DNA of 64,000 nucleotides from Beijerinckiaceae bacterium (GCA_019745195.1 JAIETL010000004.1:1-64000), one strand, 5' to 3'; positions 50,461 through 60,581 are shown, counted from the first letter of the stretch. Notes: a model not told the origin generated them from the sequence alone. Made by a program: numbers and translations.

Positions 50461-52539
50461 ATGAACATCCATTGGGTCCAGACCTCTGTCGATTATCCAC
50501 ACACGCGTCGCGTCGACGTGACCGAGAGCCATTTCGGGCGTCAGGTCGAAGATCCGTATCGTTGGCTGGAGAACGATGCGCGCCGCGACGGCGAGATCGC
50601 CGCCTGGGTCCGGGAGCAGGACGCGCTGGCCCGCGGCTATCTCGACGGCCTACCGGCGCAAGCCACGTTCCGCCGCCAGATCGAAGAGCTGTTCGACTTC
50701 ACCCAGTCGAGCGTTCCCCAGAAGCGCGGCGATCGCTATTTCCACACGCTGCGTCTGCCGGGTCAGCAGCAGGCCCAACTCCATGTCCGGGAGGGGGTGA
50801 ACGGGCCGGCCCAGCTCCTGATCGATCCGAACGGCTGGTCGCCGGACGGGGCCGACGCCATGGCCGAGTGGGACGCGTCCCATGACGGCTCGCATGTGGT
50901 CTACGCGGTGCAACGCGGCGGCGCCGACTGGCGCGAGATCAGGGTGTTCGATGTCGCCACGGGCGAAACGCTCGACGACCGGGTGGAATGGGCCCGCTTC
51001 GGCGCCGTCTCCTGGGCCAAGGACGGAACGGGCTTCTTCTATTCGCGCTATCCGAAGCCCGAGCCGGGTACGGCGTCGCAGGCCGCGATCGCCAACCATG
51101 CGGTCTACTTTCATCGCCTTGGAACATCGCAAGCCGATGACAGGCTGGTCCATGCCACGCCGGAGCGGCCCGACCTGCTGCACATCGCCGGCGTGACCGA
51201 GGACGGGCGCTACCTCGTCATCCAGTCCACGCCCGGCTCCTCGATGACGATGCTGAGCGTCATCGACCTGACGACGGAGGACTGGACTGTCCGAACCGTC
51301 GCCGGCGCGGATTTCGCCGCCGAATGGATGGCCTTCGGCAATGACGGGCAAACCCTTTTCGTCGTCACGAGCCTGGACGCGTCGCGCCGCAGGATCGTCA
51401 CCTTCGATCTCGCGCAGGCCGATCCGGAGCCGCTCGACCTCCTCGGTCAGGACGAGGCGGTCCTGCAGCATGCCTGGCTCGTCGGCAGCCGCCTCGTGAC
51501 CAGCTACCTGGTCGACGCCAGCACCGAACTGCGCCGCCACGGCCTCGACGGTACGCCGGATGGCAAGATCGAGCTACCCGGCATCGGCAGCGCCGGTATC
51601 CGCGGCACCTTCGCCGATGACGAGGCATTCATCGCCTTCACCAGCTTCGACGCGCCGCTGACGATCTACCGCTACGATGTGACGACGGGAACGCAGACCG
51701 TGTGGGCAAAACCCCGGCTCGACTTCGACTTGGGCGAGATCGCCGTCGAGCAGCATTTCTATGCCTCGAAAGACGGGACGAGGATCCCGATCTTCGTGAT
51801 CAGGCGCAAGGGGGTGCAGGCGCCGGCGCCGACCCTGCTCTATGGCTATGGCGGCTATGGCATCAGCCTGACGCCCTATTACGAGCCGACTAAACTGGCC
51901 TGGGTGGCGCAGGGCGGCACGCTGGCGATCGCCAATATCCGCGGCGGCGGCGAATACGGCCGGGCCTGGCACGACGCCGGCCGCCTCGCCGACAAGCAGA
52001 CCTCCTATGACGACTTCATCGCGGCGGCCGAGTTCGTGCGCGACGCCGGCATCGCCAGGCCCGACGGCATCGCGATCCAGGGCGAATCGAATGGCGGGCT
52101 GCTGGTCGGCGCGGTGACGAACCAGTGTCCGGAGCTGTTCGCGGCCGCCTTGCCGGGGGTCGGCGTCATGGACCTGCTGCGCTTCCACCATTTCACCGGC
52201 GGCGGCTTCTGGACTTATGATTACGGCGATCCGCGCGACGAGGCGGCTTTCGACAACCTGAGAGCCCTGTCGCCGTATCACAACATTGCCGCCGGCAAGC
52301 CTTATCCAGCCATTCTGGTCACGACCGCCGATGCCGATGACCGCGTCGTGCCGGCGCACAGCTACAAATACGCGGCCGCGATCCAGGCCACTGACCTTGG
52401 CCCCAAACCGCGCCTGCTGCGCGTCGAGACCCGCGCGGGCCACGGCGCCGGCAAGCCGCTGGACAAGGTCATCGCTGAAGCCGCGGACATGTGGGCCTTC
52501 GCCGCCCGCTGGACCGAACTCGAGACCTTGCGGTCCTGA
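50461..52539 (+). CDS. Prolyl oligopeptidase (S9A)
   Basis: 692 aa. The start is set at 50461, with GAGG 8 nt upstream; the frame opens at 50443 with TTG. N-terminal YPHTRRVDVTESHFGRQVED and PYRWLEND are the family's usual beginning, followed by the propeller. The C-terminal hydrolase domain has LYGYGGYGISLTPYYEPTKL, ANIRGGGEYGRAWHDAG, GIAIQGESNGGLLVGAV (Ser543), TADADDRVVPAHSYK (Asp near 625) and RAGHGAGKP (His661). No signal peptide: cytoplasmic. It cuts proline-containing short peptides. Confidence 0.9.
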   Translation: MNIHWVQTSVDYPHTRRVDVTESHFGRQVEDPYRWLENDARRDGEIAAWVREQDALARGYLDGLPAQATFRRQIEELFDFTQSSVPQKRGDRYFHTLRLPGQQQAQLHVREGVNGPAQLLIDPNGWSPDGADAMAEWDASHDGSHVVYAVQRGGADWREIRVFDVATGETLDDRVEWARFGAVSWAKDGTGFFYSRYPKPEPGTASQAAIANHAVYFHRLGTSQADDRLVHATPERPDLLHIAGVTEDGRYLVIQSTPGSSMTMLSVIDLTTEDWTVRTVAGADFAAEWMAFGNDGQTLFVVTSLDASRRRIVTFDLAQADPEPLDLLGQDEAVLQHAWLVGSRLVTSYLVDASTELRRHGLDGTPDGKIELPGIGSAGIRGTFADDEAFIAFTSFDAPLTIYRYDVTTGTQTVWAKPRLDFDLGEIAVEQHFYASKDGTRIPIFVIRRKGVQAPAPTLLYGYGGYGISLTPYYEPTKLAWVAQGGTLAIANIRGGGEYGRAWHDAGRLADKQTSYDDFIAAAEFVRDAGIARPDGIAIQGESNGGLLVGAVTNQCPELFAAALPGVGVMDLLRFHHFTGGGFWTYDYGDPRDEAAFDNLRALSPYHNIAAGKPYPAILVTTADADDRVVPAHSYKYAAAIQATDLGPKPRLLRVETRAGHGAGKPLDKVIAEAADMWAFAARWTELETLRS

Positions 52540-52593
52540 TAACGAACCATTTGGGCCGGACATGATCGGTACGGCTCTGCAAAAGGAACCGGC

Positions 52594-53346
52594 ATGACGA
52601 TATCCAACGACGAGCAACTGACCGGGCTGAAGCGGATTGGGCGCATCGTCGCCGATACGCTTTCGATCATGAGCAGGGCCATCGAACCTGGCATGACCAC
52701 GGGCGAACTTGATCGGATCGGGCGGGACTTCATGGAGGCAGCCGGGGCCCGTCCGGCTCCGGAACTGGTCTACGGCTTTCCCGGAGCGACCTGCATCAGC
52801 GTGAACGAGGAGATCGCGCATGGCATCCCCGGCAATCGCGTGATCGCACGGGGCGATCTGATCAACATCGACGTTTCAGCGGAGAAGGACGGCTTCTTCG
52901 CCGATACCGGGGCGTCCCTCGCCGTGCCGCCCGTGTCAAGGGCGGTCGAGCGGCTATGCAGGGATGGACGCCGGGCGATGTGGACGGGACTGCGCCAGGT
53001 GGGCGCCGACAGGCCGCTGGCCGAGATCGGACGCGCCGTGGGGGCGTTCGCGCGCAGGAATGGCTACACGCTGGTGCGCAACCTCGCCAGCCACGGCGTC
53101 GGCTTGTCCCTGCACGAGGACCCGACCGAGATCGCGACTTGGCCCGATGCCTCAGACCGGCGGATGATGGGAGAGGGTCTGGTCTTCACCGTCGAGCCCT
53201 TCCTGTCGCTGGGCGCAGAACTCGCCGAGGACGGCGATGACCCCTGGACTCTCTACAGCCAGCCGAGAGCTCCCACTGTTCAATTTGAGCACACGGTTGT
53301 CGCCACTCGCCATGGAGCACTGGTTCTCACGCTGCCGGGACGGTAA
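52594..53346 (+). CDS. map: Type I methionine aminopeptidase
   Basis: 250 aa. All five metal ligands are visible: D93 (INIDVSAE), D104 (FFADTG), H167 (SHGVGLSLHEDP), E201 (TVEPFLS), E232 (FEHTVV), and the substrate His H76 (NEEIAHGIPG). AAGGA lies 8 nt upstream. It removes the initiator Met; as it is set apart from the usual adk/rpsM neighbourhood it is probably a second copy. It starts 54 bp after the oligopeptidase stop and may be co-transcribed. Confidence 0.9.
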   Translation: MTISNDEQLTGLKRIGRIVADTLSIMSRAIEPGMTTGELDRIGRDFMEAAGARPAPELVYGFPGATCISVNEEIAHGIPGNRVIARGDLINIDVSAEKDGFFADTGASLAVPPVSRAVERLCRDGRRAMWTGLRQVGADRPLAEIGRAVGAFARRNGYTLVRNLASHGVGLSLHEDPTEIATWPDASDRRMMGEGLVFTVEPFLSLGAELAEDGDDPWTLYSQPRAPTVQFEHTVVATRHGALVLTLPGR

Positions 53347-53475
53347 AGGCGCAAGCGTCGCACTGGCCCGGCGGCCGGATGTCGCCACGAACGGCATTGC
53401 TCCGGGCGCCAGTGTTCAGCGCAACGCCGGGAAGCGCATCGGTCGGCGTTCTCACCGCAATAGTAAGCCGCGAGC

Positions 53476-54375
53476 CTATCGTGACAGTTTCATGCGCTGG
53501 ACGTGCTCGACCAGCGCGCGCAGCTTCGGCGCGAGGTTGCGCCGGCTTGGATAGTAGAGGTAGAACCCAGCGAAGGGCGGGAAGTATTCGGTCAGGATTG
53601 GAACCAGTTCGCCCCGCTCCACCGCCGGCGCAAAAGTCTCCTCCATGCCGAAGGTGATGCCTGCTCCGGCGATGGCGAGCTTGATCATCAGCCCCATGTC
53701 ATTGGTCGTGATCTCCGGCGCCACCGCGACGTCGAACTCCCTTCCGTTTTCGCCGAACTCCCAGCGATAGGGCGCGACCTTCGGGGCGGGACGCCAGCCG
53801 ATGCAGCGATGCGCGACGAGCTCGCGCGGATGCTGAGGCGCGCCGAAGCGCTCGAGATAGGACGGCGCGCAGACCGCGGTCTGGCGTTGCTCGCCCGAGA
53901 CCGGCACCGCGATCATGTCCTGCTCGATCACCTCGCCGAGCCGCACACCCGCATCGTAGCCCTCCGTGACGATGTCGAACTCCTCATCGGTGACCGTCAC
54001 GTCGAGCTGTATCTCCGGATAGGAATCGGCGAAACCGCCGAGGAACGAGCCTGAAAGGAACCGTTCCGCGATCGAGGTGACGGCCAGCCGCAACTGCCCG
54101 CGCGGACGTCCCTCCAGACTGCCGACGAACTCGACCGCCGAGCGCATCTCCGCGATGGCGGGGGCGATCGATGCGACGAGACGCTCCCCGGCCTCGGTCA
54201 GGCCGACGCTGCGCGTCGTGCGCCTGACCAGCGCCACGCCCAGAACCTCCTCGAGCCGGCGGACGGTCTGACTGACCGCCGAACGGGTGACGCCGAGACG
54301 GTCGGCGGCGGCGCGGAAGTTCCGTTCCTCCGCAACGAGCGCAAAGACCGCGAGCGCGTTCAGGTCCGGGATCAT
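53476..54375 (-). CDS. LysR family regulator
   Basis: 299 aa. MIPDLNALAVFALVAEERNF, RAAADRLGVTRSAVSQTVRR and LEEVLGVALVRRTTRSVGL form the HTH; the effector domain ends FPPFAGFYLYYPSRRNLAPK, LRALVEHVQR as in the CrgA-like subgroup. It overlaps no gene and lies divergent from the Atu4866-family gene (228 bp gap), which it may regulate. Confidence 0.85.
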   Translation of the reverse strand: MIPDLNALAVFALVAEERNFRAAADRLGVTRSAVSQTVRRLEEVLGVALVRRTTRSVGLTEAGERLVASIAPAIAEMRSAVEFVGSLEGRPRGQLRLAVTSIAERFLSGSFLGGFADSYPEIQLDVTVTDEEFDIVTEGYDAGVRLGEVIEQDMIAVPVSGEQRQTAVCAPSYLERFGAPQHPRELVAHRCIGWRPAPKVAPYRWEFGENGREFDVAVAPEITTNDMGLMIKLAIAGAGITFGMEETFAPAVERGELVPILTEYFPPFAGFYLYYPSRRNLAPKLRALVEHVQRMKLSR

Positions 54376-54602
54376 TGGTTAGTCAGTCTTTCCAAGCTGT
54401 CGTTTCCATGGCGGCTTATCGCGACAATGCCGCGTGGCTAGATCCATGCCAAGCCCGAACGATCGACCCGCCAGATGCATACGGGTTCCCGATCGGCGAG
54501 CTGAACAGCCCGCCGACCCGACGCCTGCGAAGGCGGATGTCGGCGGCCCCGAAGGCCAGTCCGCAGCCGCGCGCTGCGGTGCACAGACCAGAGGAGATCA
54601 CC

Positions 54603-54956
54603 ATGAAAGACCTCCGACTTCTCGCTCTCTCCCTCGTCGCCGGCACCACGCTGATGGCGATCGAAGAGGCCAGGTCCCAGACGACAGGACCATCCATGAC
54701 CCGCACGTCACCCGCCCAGTCCCATCCTTATGTCGGCATTTGGGTCACGTCCGACGGCCGGATCCGGCACGAGTTGCTGCCGAACGGCCGTTACGACGAG
54801 GCACGCGGCAGCCGCGAAAGCGCCTATCGCGGCCGCTACGAGGTGCGTGGCCAGCACATCGACTACTGGGACGACACCGGCTTTACGGCCGATGGCGAGT
54901 TCGTCGACGAGAACACGCTGCACCATGGCGGCATGGTGTTCCGGCGGGTCCGCTGA
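54603..54956 (+). CDS. Atu4866-domain exported small protein
   Basis: 117 aa. Signal peptide (LLALSLVAGTTLMAIEEARS), then HPYVGIWVTSDGRIRHELLP, NGRYDEARGSRESAYRGRYE, IDYWDDTGFTADGEF and LHHGGMVFRR, which match the Atu4866 family of lipocalin-like beta barrels known from Agrobacterium. GAGGAGATCACC precedes the ATG at 54603; the frame upstream is not conserved. Periplasmic, ligand unknown. Confidence 0.8.
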   Translation: MKDLRLLALSLVAGTTLMAIEEARSQTTGPSMTRTSPAQSHPYVGIWVTSDGRIRHELLPNGRYDEARGSRESAYRGRYEVRGQHIDYWDDTGFTADGEFVDENTLHHGGMVFRRVR

Positions 54957-55236
54957 AGACGTGCAGGTCAAGCTCTGCCGCTTCGCAGGCGCGGGTGATC
55001 GGGCTAGCCTCTGGCCTAGATCATCGGGCGGTTACAGGCGACAACGCGGTCTGTCAAAGCTCTTCCCCACCGGCCGCTATGGTGAAGTCTGCGGCAATTT
55101 TCGGCGGGGTGATTTTGCATCGTCGCAAGCAGCCGTCGACGCCGTTCTCTCCCTGATCGTGTTTACCGCCTCGGCGGCTCGCGCCTTGGAACTGGAGCCG
55201 TTTCTTTTCCCTGTCCTGATAGAAGGAAATTTTTCG

Positions 55237-55767
55237 ATGACGCTCACGATCTTGCGCCACCGTCTGGCGAATGCCGCGTTCTGTTGCGGGCTGCTTGGGC
55301 TCATCGCCCTGACAGCTGTTCCGATGATTGCGACCCCGGCGCGGGCCGACACCACCGCTACGGCGCAAAACGAAAAGATCGTCCGCGACGCGTTCCAGCG
55401 TTGGGCGGCAGGGGAGAATGTGTTCCAGCGCCTCCTGGCAGAAGACATCGTCTGGACGATTCCGGGCTCAGGCAGTGTCGCTCGCACATATCGCGGCATG
55501 AACGATTTCGTGGAGAATGCCTCCATGCCTCTGGTCAGCCGCCTTGCGACGCCGCTTGTCCCTCACGTTGAGCATATCTGGGCGGTTGAGGATCGCGTGA
55601 TGGTCCGTTTCAACGCGTCTGCGACGACGACTGGTGGGCACCCCTATCGCAACCAGTTCGTCTGGTTCTTCCGGATGAAGGATGGAAAAGTCGCAGAGGC
55701 TGAAGCGTTCTTGGATCTCGCTGCCTATGAGGAGGTTGTCGCGAACAATGCGCCGCGGACAAGATGA
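55237..55767 (+). CDS. Exported NTF2-like (SnoaL-type) protein
   Basis: 176 aa. A strong signal peptide (about residues 8-38, CCGLLGLIALTAVPMIATPA) is followed by IVRDAFQRWAAGENVFQRLL, AEDIVWTIPGSGSVARTYRG and FFRMKDGKVAEAEAFLDLAA, the SnoaL/NTF2-like cone fold. Family members bind or convert small ligands; the exported form is unusual and the function unknown. AAGGA precedes the ATG by 9 nt. Confidence 0.75.
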   Translation: MTLTILRHRLANAAFCCGLLGLIALTAVPMIATPARADTTATAQNEKIVRDAFQRWAAGENVFQRLLAEDIVWTIPGSGSVARTYRGMNDFVENASMPLVSRLATPLVPHVEHIWAVEDRVMVRFNASATTTGGHPYRNQFVWFFRMKDGKVAEAEAFLDLAAYEEVVANNAPRTR

Positions 55768-56035
55768 AGCATTCGCTCCGCGGGGACCTTCGAACGGCCC
55801 AGAGCATTTTGGGCGCAGTCAATCGCTGATCCGCGTCGCTCAATATAATCGCGTGTCAATCGAGGTAATTCCCTCAATAATGTAAATTTGTATGTGTCCT
55901 CTATATCGTGCAGTTTCGTACTGAAGTTGGATTTTGTTATCAAATTATTCAGATTATAATTCAAATTGATTAAGCTGAGCTGGTTTTTTTGGCTGCTTCG
56001 CTGTGCCGGTCATGTCTAATCCGAGGAGAGCGGAT

Positions 56036-56938
56036 ATGAGCGATCTTGGAATGATCGAAGCGCCCGGCCCAGCGGGGCCCCTCTCGGGGACCGCACTAGG
56101 TCCACGCGACACCGATGCTCCCGTCGTTTTAATTGTCCCGGGCTCTGGGCCGACCGACCGTGATGGCAACAGCCCGCTCGGAATCAGGGCATTCTCATAT
56201 CGCTTGATCGCCGAAGGGTTGGCGGCGCGCGGGATCAGGAGCGTACGTATCGACAAGCGGGGAATGTTCGCGAGCAGCCGTGCCATCGCAGATGCCAACG
56301 CTGTCACGATTGAGGACTATGCCGCGGACATCCACAGTTGGGTTGCTGCTATCCGAGCAACGATGCGTGTCCCATGCGTGTGGGTGCTTGGACACAGCGA
56401 AGGCGGTCTATCCGCGCTGGTGGCAGCCCAACAACCCTGCGGCATCTGCGGATTGTTGCTGGTCTCGACGATAGGACGCCCGCTAGGTGACGTACTTCGT
56501 GACCAGATCACAGCGAATCCGGCCAACACACCAATCCGTCAAGAGGCTGCAGCAGTCATCGCGAAGTTGGAGGCAGGCCACCGAGTTGATGAAGATGACA
56601 TTAATCCGCAGTTGCGCCCACTGTTTCGACCTGAGGTGCAAGCTTTCTTGGCGAGTACATTTGCTCTCGATCCTGCCAAGCTCATCGCCGCATATGCGGG
56701 CCCTGTGCTGATTCTCCAAGGGCTGCGCGATATACAAGTGGGACGCGTAGACGCTGAGCGATTGCACCGCTCTCGTCCAGACGCGGAACTTGCTCTCCTC
56801 CCTGACGCAAATCACGTGCTGAAGGCGGTCGCATCTGACGATCGCGCTGCCAACATCGCGACTTACCAAGATCCGGATAGTCCCCTTGCGGTAGGCGTGA
56901 TTGAGGCTATAGCCGGATTTATCCTCGCGAGAAGATAA
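56036..56938 (+). CDS. Alpha/beta hydrolase
   Basis: 300 aa. VVLIVPGSGPTDRDGNSPLG (oxyanion region), SVRIDKRGMFASS, VWVLGHSEGGLSALVA (catalytic Ser in GHSEGG), LILQGLRDIQVGRVDAERL (Asp region) and LPDANHVLKAV (His). GAGGAG lies 6 nt before the ATG at 56036. Its codons use more A/T than those of neighbours (e.g. TTA, AAT, GAT forms) and AT-rich DNA flanks it on both sides, which suggests recent transfer. Substrate unknown. Confidence 0.8.
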   Translation: MSDLGMIEAPGPAGPLSGTALGPRDTDAPVVLIVPGSGPTDRDGNSPLGIRAFSYRLIAEGLAARGIRSVRIDKRGMFASSRAIADANAVTIEDYAADIHSWVAAIRATMRVPCVWVLGHSEGGLSALVAAQQPCGICGLLLVSTIGRPLGDVLRDQITANPANTPIRQEAAAVIAKLEAGHRVDEDDINPQLRPLFRPEVQAFLASTFALDPAKLIAAYAGPVLILQGLRDIQVGRVDAERLHRSRPDAELALLPDANHVLKAVASDDRAANIATYQDPDSPLAVGVIEAIAGFILARR

Positions 56939-57340
56939 GTCTGCGACAATTAAATCCGTTCGCCATTCAATTCCAGAACTTGTTGGAGCAGCAATGCACT
57001 ATGAGATTCAATATGGCAAGAAGTCCCTTTTTATTGACGTATATTACCTGAAATTATCAAATACGTCACTATAGACACAAATTCTTTATCCGACAGTGCC
57101 TGCATATCTAGGAGTGCATCATAGGGGTCACCCTTTAGGCTGATCGCAGCGGCGAAGGCGGTGAACTATAGCAAGCCGAAAGCGTCTAGAAAACTCGAGC
57201 GTTCAAGATGACATAGCGCTGGCTTATGACCACCCGTACGCCGACACCACGAAAGCCCGCGCGTCGCGACGCTGCAAGCTGTAACGATTTTAGCGGCCCT
57301 TCGATTGATCCGGTCGATCATCGGCCTGGAAGCGAGTTCG
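56939..57340. other. Non-coding, AT-rich stretch
   Basis: No gene or recognised element. The part up to about 57,070 is rich in A/T like the flank before the hydrolase gene; the rest returns to normal composition. Confidence 0.4.
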
Positions 57341-57619
57341 TCAGTCGATGGCGTGACAAAAGTGGTAGCGAAACGCTCTGGCGTGCCCTTCGTCAGGAAA
57401 GCGAAACTCGATTACACTGCATCCCGTCGTATCGACTGCGGCGAGACGGATGGCGTGCGGCATCTGCCAATCGATCAACCATCTCGCGATGTCCTGCAGC
57501 CGCTTGTTCAGCGTATCAGGCGCAATCCGGAGCCGGATTGCATGAGGACCATCCGCCCGCAATTCGGCAATCGCCGCGATAATCCGTTCCTCATCGTGAG
57601 CCACGATAACCCTCAGCAC
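57341..57619 (-). CDS. Small hypothetical protein
   Basis: 92 aa, GTG start with no strong ribosome site. Regular strand/helix content (RVIVAHDEERIIAAIAELRA, NKRLQDIARWLIDWQMPHAI, SVIEFRFPDEGHARAFRYHF) suggests a real folded protein. No family recognised. Confidence 0.4.
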   Translation of the reverse strand: MLRVIVAHDEERIIAAIAELRADGPHAIRLRIAPDTLNKRLQDIARWLIDWQMPHAIRLAAVDTTGCSVIEFRFPDEGHARAFRYHFCHAID

Positions 57620-57746
57620 CTTGATCGAGTTACCTTCGTTTTGCTGCTTTGATCAGACGCGACGCCGATGCTGGAATTTGCGCAAACGGTTCGGATTCCG
57701 CGTTAGTAAGCAAAGCGGAGAGTACCGCCCATAACGCATCGCTCGA

Positions 57747-58832
57747 TCAACCCTGGGCGTCGCCAACGCGGACTCGCAGTGTCAACGAGCGGCCGTCGCG
57801 GATGATCCCGATCGCGACAGTTTTACCTACTCCTGCATTCTCCAAAGCTTCGGTCAGCTCCGCCAGACGCCGGACGGATTTGCTCTCGACCGAGACGATG
57901 ATGTCACCCAGCGCGCCATTGGCGCGATCGAGGCCGCGAATTCCCGCCCGTTGCGCTGGCGAACCGGGAACAACTGAGGCAACGACGAGCCCGTCAATGC
58001 CAAGACGCATGGCGGCGCCTTCAGGCGCGATCCCGACGCCGATTGCCGGCGTCGGGATGCGGCCGCTCTCGATGAGGATCGGCACCACGCGCTTGACGGT
58101 GTCGACTGGCACCGCAAAGCCGATTCCGGCCGACGCGCCCGATGGGGAATAGATCGCCGTGGCGACGCCGATGAGCTGCCCCGCGCCATCGATCAGCGGC
58201 CCGCCGGAGTTGCCAGGATTGATCGCGGCGTCGGTCTGGATCATGTCGGCGATCTCCCTGCCGCCATCCGTCGCCAGTCGGCGCTTGAGGGCCGAGACGA
58301 CCCCCGTTGTCATGGTCTGATCAAGGCCGAAGGGATTGCCAATCGCCATCACGAACTGTCCGACGGCCAGGATGCCGGACGATCCGACCGGTAGGGCTGC
58401 CGGCAGGTCACGACCTTCGATCTTGATGACGGCGAGATCGACCTGCGCTGCGCGCCCAACGACGCGGCCTTGGCGTAATTCTCCGCCAGCGAGCCTGATC
58501 CGGACCAGTTCGGCGCCGCGCACGACATGCTCGTTTGTGACGACATGGCCGGCACCATCCCAGATGAAACCGCTGCCGGAGCGTTGGGATTGCTGCTCGC
58601 CATCGTCTGTGAAGGGCGATTGTTCGGGAGGCTGGGCGAAGACGTGGACAACCGAGGGGGCGCTTTTGCGGAAAAGCGCGATAGTTTCGGCTTCAACTGC
58701 CGCAATCGCCGTGCCCTGCCTCGTCTCGATCCCTCTCGGCGCGCCTGGTCCGATCGTTGCCCCGGGAGACCAGAGATACAGACCGGCTCCAACCAACGCG
58801 GCGACGCCGCCGACGATCCAGAAATTGCGCAT
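57747..58832 (-). CDS. HtrA/DegP-type serine protease with one PDZ domain
   Basis: 361 aa. N-terminal membrane anchor (residues 4-22). Trypsin-like domain with the triad H102 (TNEHVV), D132 (QVDLAVIKI), S209 (PGNSGGPL). One PDZ domain at about 255-355 (GLVVASVVPGSPAQRAGIRG). A single anchor plus one PDZ makes it DegS-like in layout. It would cut misfolded or signal proteins on the periplasmic face. Last gene of terC-exoD-htrA; 12 nt behind exoD. AAGGAG precedes the ATG. Confidence 0.9.
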   Translation of the reverse strand: MRNFWIVGGVAALVGAGLYLWSPGATIGPGAPRGIETRQGTAIAAVEAETIALFRKSAPSVVHVFAQPPEQSPFTDDGEQQSQRSGSGFIWDGAGHVVTNEHVVRGAELVRIRLAGGELRQGRVVGRAAQVDLAVIKIEGRDLPAALPVGSSGILAVGQFVMAIGNPFGLDQTMTTGVVSALKRRLATDGGREIADMIQTDAAINPGNSGGPLIDGAGQLIGVATAIYSPSGASAGIGFAVPVDTVKRVVPILIESGRIPTPAIGVGIAPEGAAMRLGIDGLVVASVVPGSPAQRAGIRGLDRANGALGDIIVSVESKSVRRLAELTEALENAGVGKTVAIGIIRDGRSLTLRVRVGDAQG

Positions 58833-58844
58833 CGCTTATGCTCC

Positions 58845-59573
58845 TTAGCTCAAGAACGTCCAGACCGCTTCAATCGCCTGTGCGCCAAACAGCACCAGCA
58901 TCCCCGTCCATACGATCGCGATCATCGACGTGATCGCAGCACACATCACCGCGACGCCGTCCCGCTCCAGCAGCGCGAGCGACAGCATGGCGAGCGCGAT
59001 CACCGGGAGGATGTTGCCGAGAGGGATTGGCAGGGTGATGATGATCGCCAGTGCCAGGATGCACGTGCCTAGGAAAGGCCGGGCGGCCCGTTCGCTCAGC
59101 GTCATCCATCGGCGCGGCGTCAGCCGGCCCTCTAAGCGAATGAGCCAAGGGTTGACCGCCTCGATGGCCTTGACCACGAACCCCGTCGGCAGGCTGCGCC
59201 GTCGCAGGAGCGCTGGCAGCCAGATTCGGGTCGCGCCTGCCATGACCTGCACGGCGACGAGCGCGAGGCATGAACCGAGCACCATGCCAACCGGACCCGG
59301 TATCGGAATGATCGCCGGTATGGTGAGCATCAGGAGGACGAGACCCAGGCTCGCTGGCCCGAGCCGGTCGATCAGCTTGCCAAGGCTGACCGTCTCGCTG
59401 GCGCGTATGTCGAGCGCCAGTTCGGCAAGCGCCTGAGAGGCCCGCCCGGCCGTCCGCGACGCCGCTTCGGCCGGGCTTGGTTTTGGCATCGCGGCGAAGA
59501 TGGCTCTTCGCCGCGCCAGCCACTGACGCAAGGCGCCCGATCGAAGCTGAGGCACTGTCCCGATCTCCGACAT
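58845..59573 (-). CDS. exoD: ExoD family membrane protein
   Basis: 242 aa. ELALDIRASETVSLGKLIDR, LGPASLGLVLLMLTIPAIIP and IPGPVGMVLGSCLALVAVQ are the ExoD signature; three to four further membrane segments follow (LAIIITLPIPLGNILPVIAL). ExoD was found through exopolysaccharide synthesis and alkaline sensitivity in Rhizobium; its molecular role is not settled. It lies 15 nt behind terC. Confidence 0.8.
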   Translation of the reverse strand: MSEIGTVPQLRSGALRQWLARRRAIFAAMPKPSPAEAASRTAGRASQALAELALDIRASETVSLGKLIDRLGPASLGLVLLMLTIPAIIPIPGPVGMVLGSCLALVAVQVMAGATRIWLPALLRRRSLPTGFVVKAIEAVNPWLIRLEGRLTPRRWMTLSERAARPFLGTCILALAIIITLPIPLGNILPVIALAMLSLALLERDGVAVMCAAITSMIAIVWTGMLVLFGAQAIEAVWTFLS

Positions 59574-59588
59574 ATCATGCCCTGCCCC

Positions 59589-60581
59589 TCAGCCTTTCTG
59601 CCCAGCGCTCGCCGGTCCGCGCATTTTGCCGAGGCTCCAGATCACGCCGGCAGTGATGATGCCGAAGGTGACGCCGAGCGAGACTGCGGCCGGGAATTGT
59701 TCGAGCCCGAGCAGGTCGGCAACGAAGATCTTCGAGCCGATGAAGACCAGCACGATCGCAAGCGCGGGCTTGAGGTAGCGGAAGCGGTCGATGACGGCGG
59801 CCAGTGCGAAGTAGAGTGCACGCAGTCCCAGGATCGCGAAGATATTGGAGGTGTAGACGATGAAGGGGTCGGTTGTGATGGCGAAGATCGCCGGCACGGA
59901 ATCGACCGCGAAAATCACGTCGGCGATCTCGATCAGGACAAGCGCCATGAACAGCGGCGTGATGAACAGCGCCGGCTTGCCGGTCTGCGGATGCGGCTTA
60001 CGCACGAAGAAGCGCTCACCATGGTGCTCGTCGGTGACGTTGAAGCGCCGGCGCATGAAGGCGATAAGGGCGTTGTCGGCGAGCGCGGGTGGCTTGTCGC
60101 CGAGCAGCAGCATCTTGACGCCGGTGACGATCAGGAACGCAGCGAAAATGTAGAGCACCCAGCCGAACTGGGCGACGAGCGTCGCGCCAAGACCGATCAT
60201 GATCGCGCGTAGCACGATGACGCCGAGAATGCCCCAGAACAGCACGCGATGCTGGTACTTCGGCGGCACGGCGAAGAAGGAGAAGATCAGCGCGATGACG
60301 AAGACGTTGTCGAGTGCCAGCGTCTTCTCGACGACGAAGCCAGTCAGGTAGTTCATGCCGGATTCGGCGCCGAGGTACCACCAGACCCAGGCGCCGAAGG
60401 CGAGGCCGAGGCCGATGTAGACGCCAGACAGGACCAAACTTTCGCCAATCTCGATCTGGCGATGCTCCTTGTGGAGTATGCCGAGGTCGAAGGCGAGCAG
60501 CGTCACGACGATGCCGACGAAGGAAAGCCACATCCAGAGCGGCTTGCCGAGCCACTCAGTGGCGAAAAGAGAAAGATCCAT
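59589..60581 (-). CDS. TerC family integral membrane protein
   Basis: 330 aa, about nine membrane segments. LGILHKEHRQIEIGESLVLS, EKTLALDNVFVIALIFSFFA and LVLIEIADVIFAVDSVPAIF (the Asp/Glu-rich metal-site helices), then TDPFIVYTSNIFAILGLRAL. This is the Alx/TerC type linked to tellurite resistance and manganese or metal export. The start at 60581 is the first ATG before the hydrophobic region; an earlier frame adds only arginine-rich residues. First gene of the minus-strand operon. Confidence 0.9.
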   Translation of the reverse strand: MDLSLFATEWLGKPLWMWLSFVGIVVTLLAFDLGILHKEHRQIEIGESLVLSGVYIGLGLAFGAWVWWYLGAESGMNYLTGFVVEKTLALDNVFVIALIFSFFAVPPKYQHRVLFWGILGVIVLRAIMIGLGATLVAQFGWVLYIFAAFLIVTGVKMLLLGDKPPALADNALIAFMRRRFNVTDEHHGERFFVRKPHPQTGKPALFITPLFMALVLIEIADVIFAVDSVPAIFAITTDPFIVYTSNIFAILGLRALYFALAAVIDRFRYLKPALAIVLVFIGSKIFVADLLGLEQFPAAVSLGVTFGIITAGVIWSLGKMRGPASAGQKG

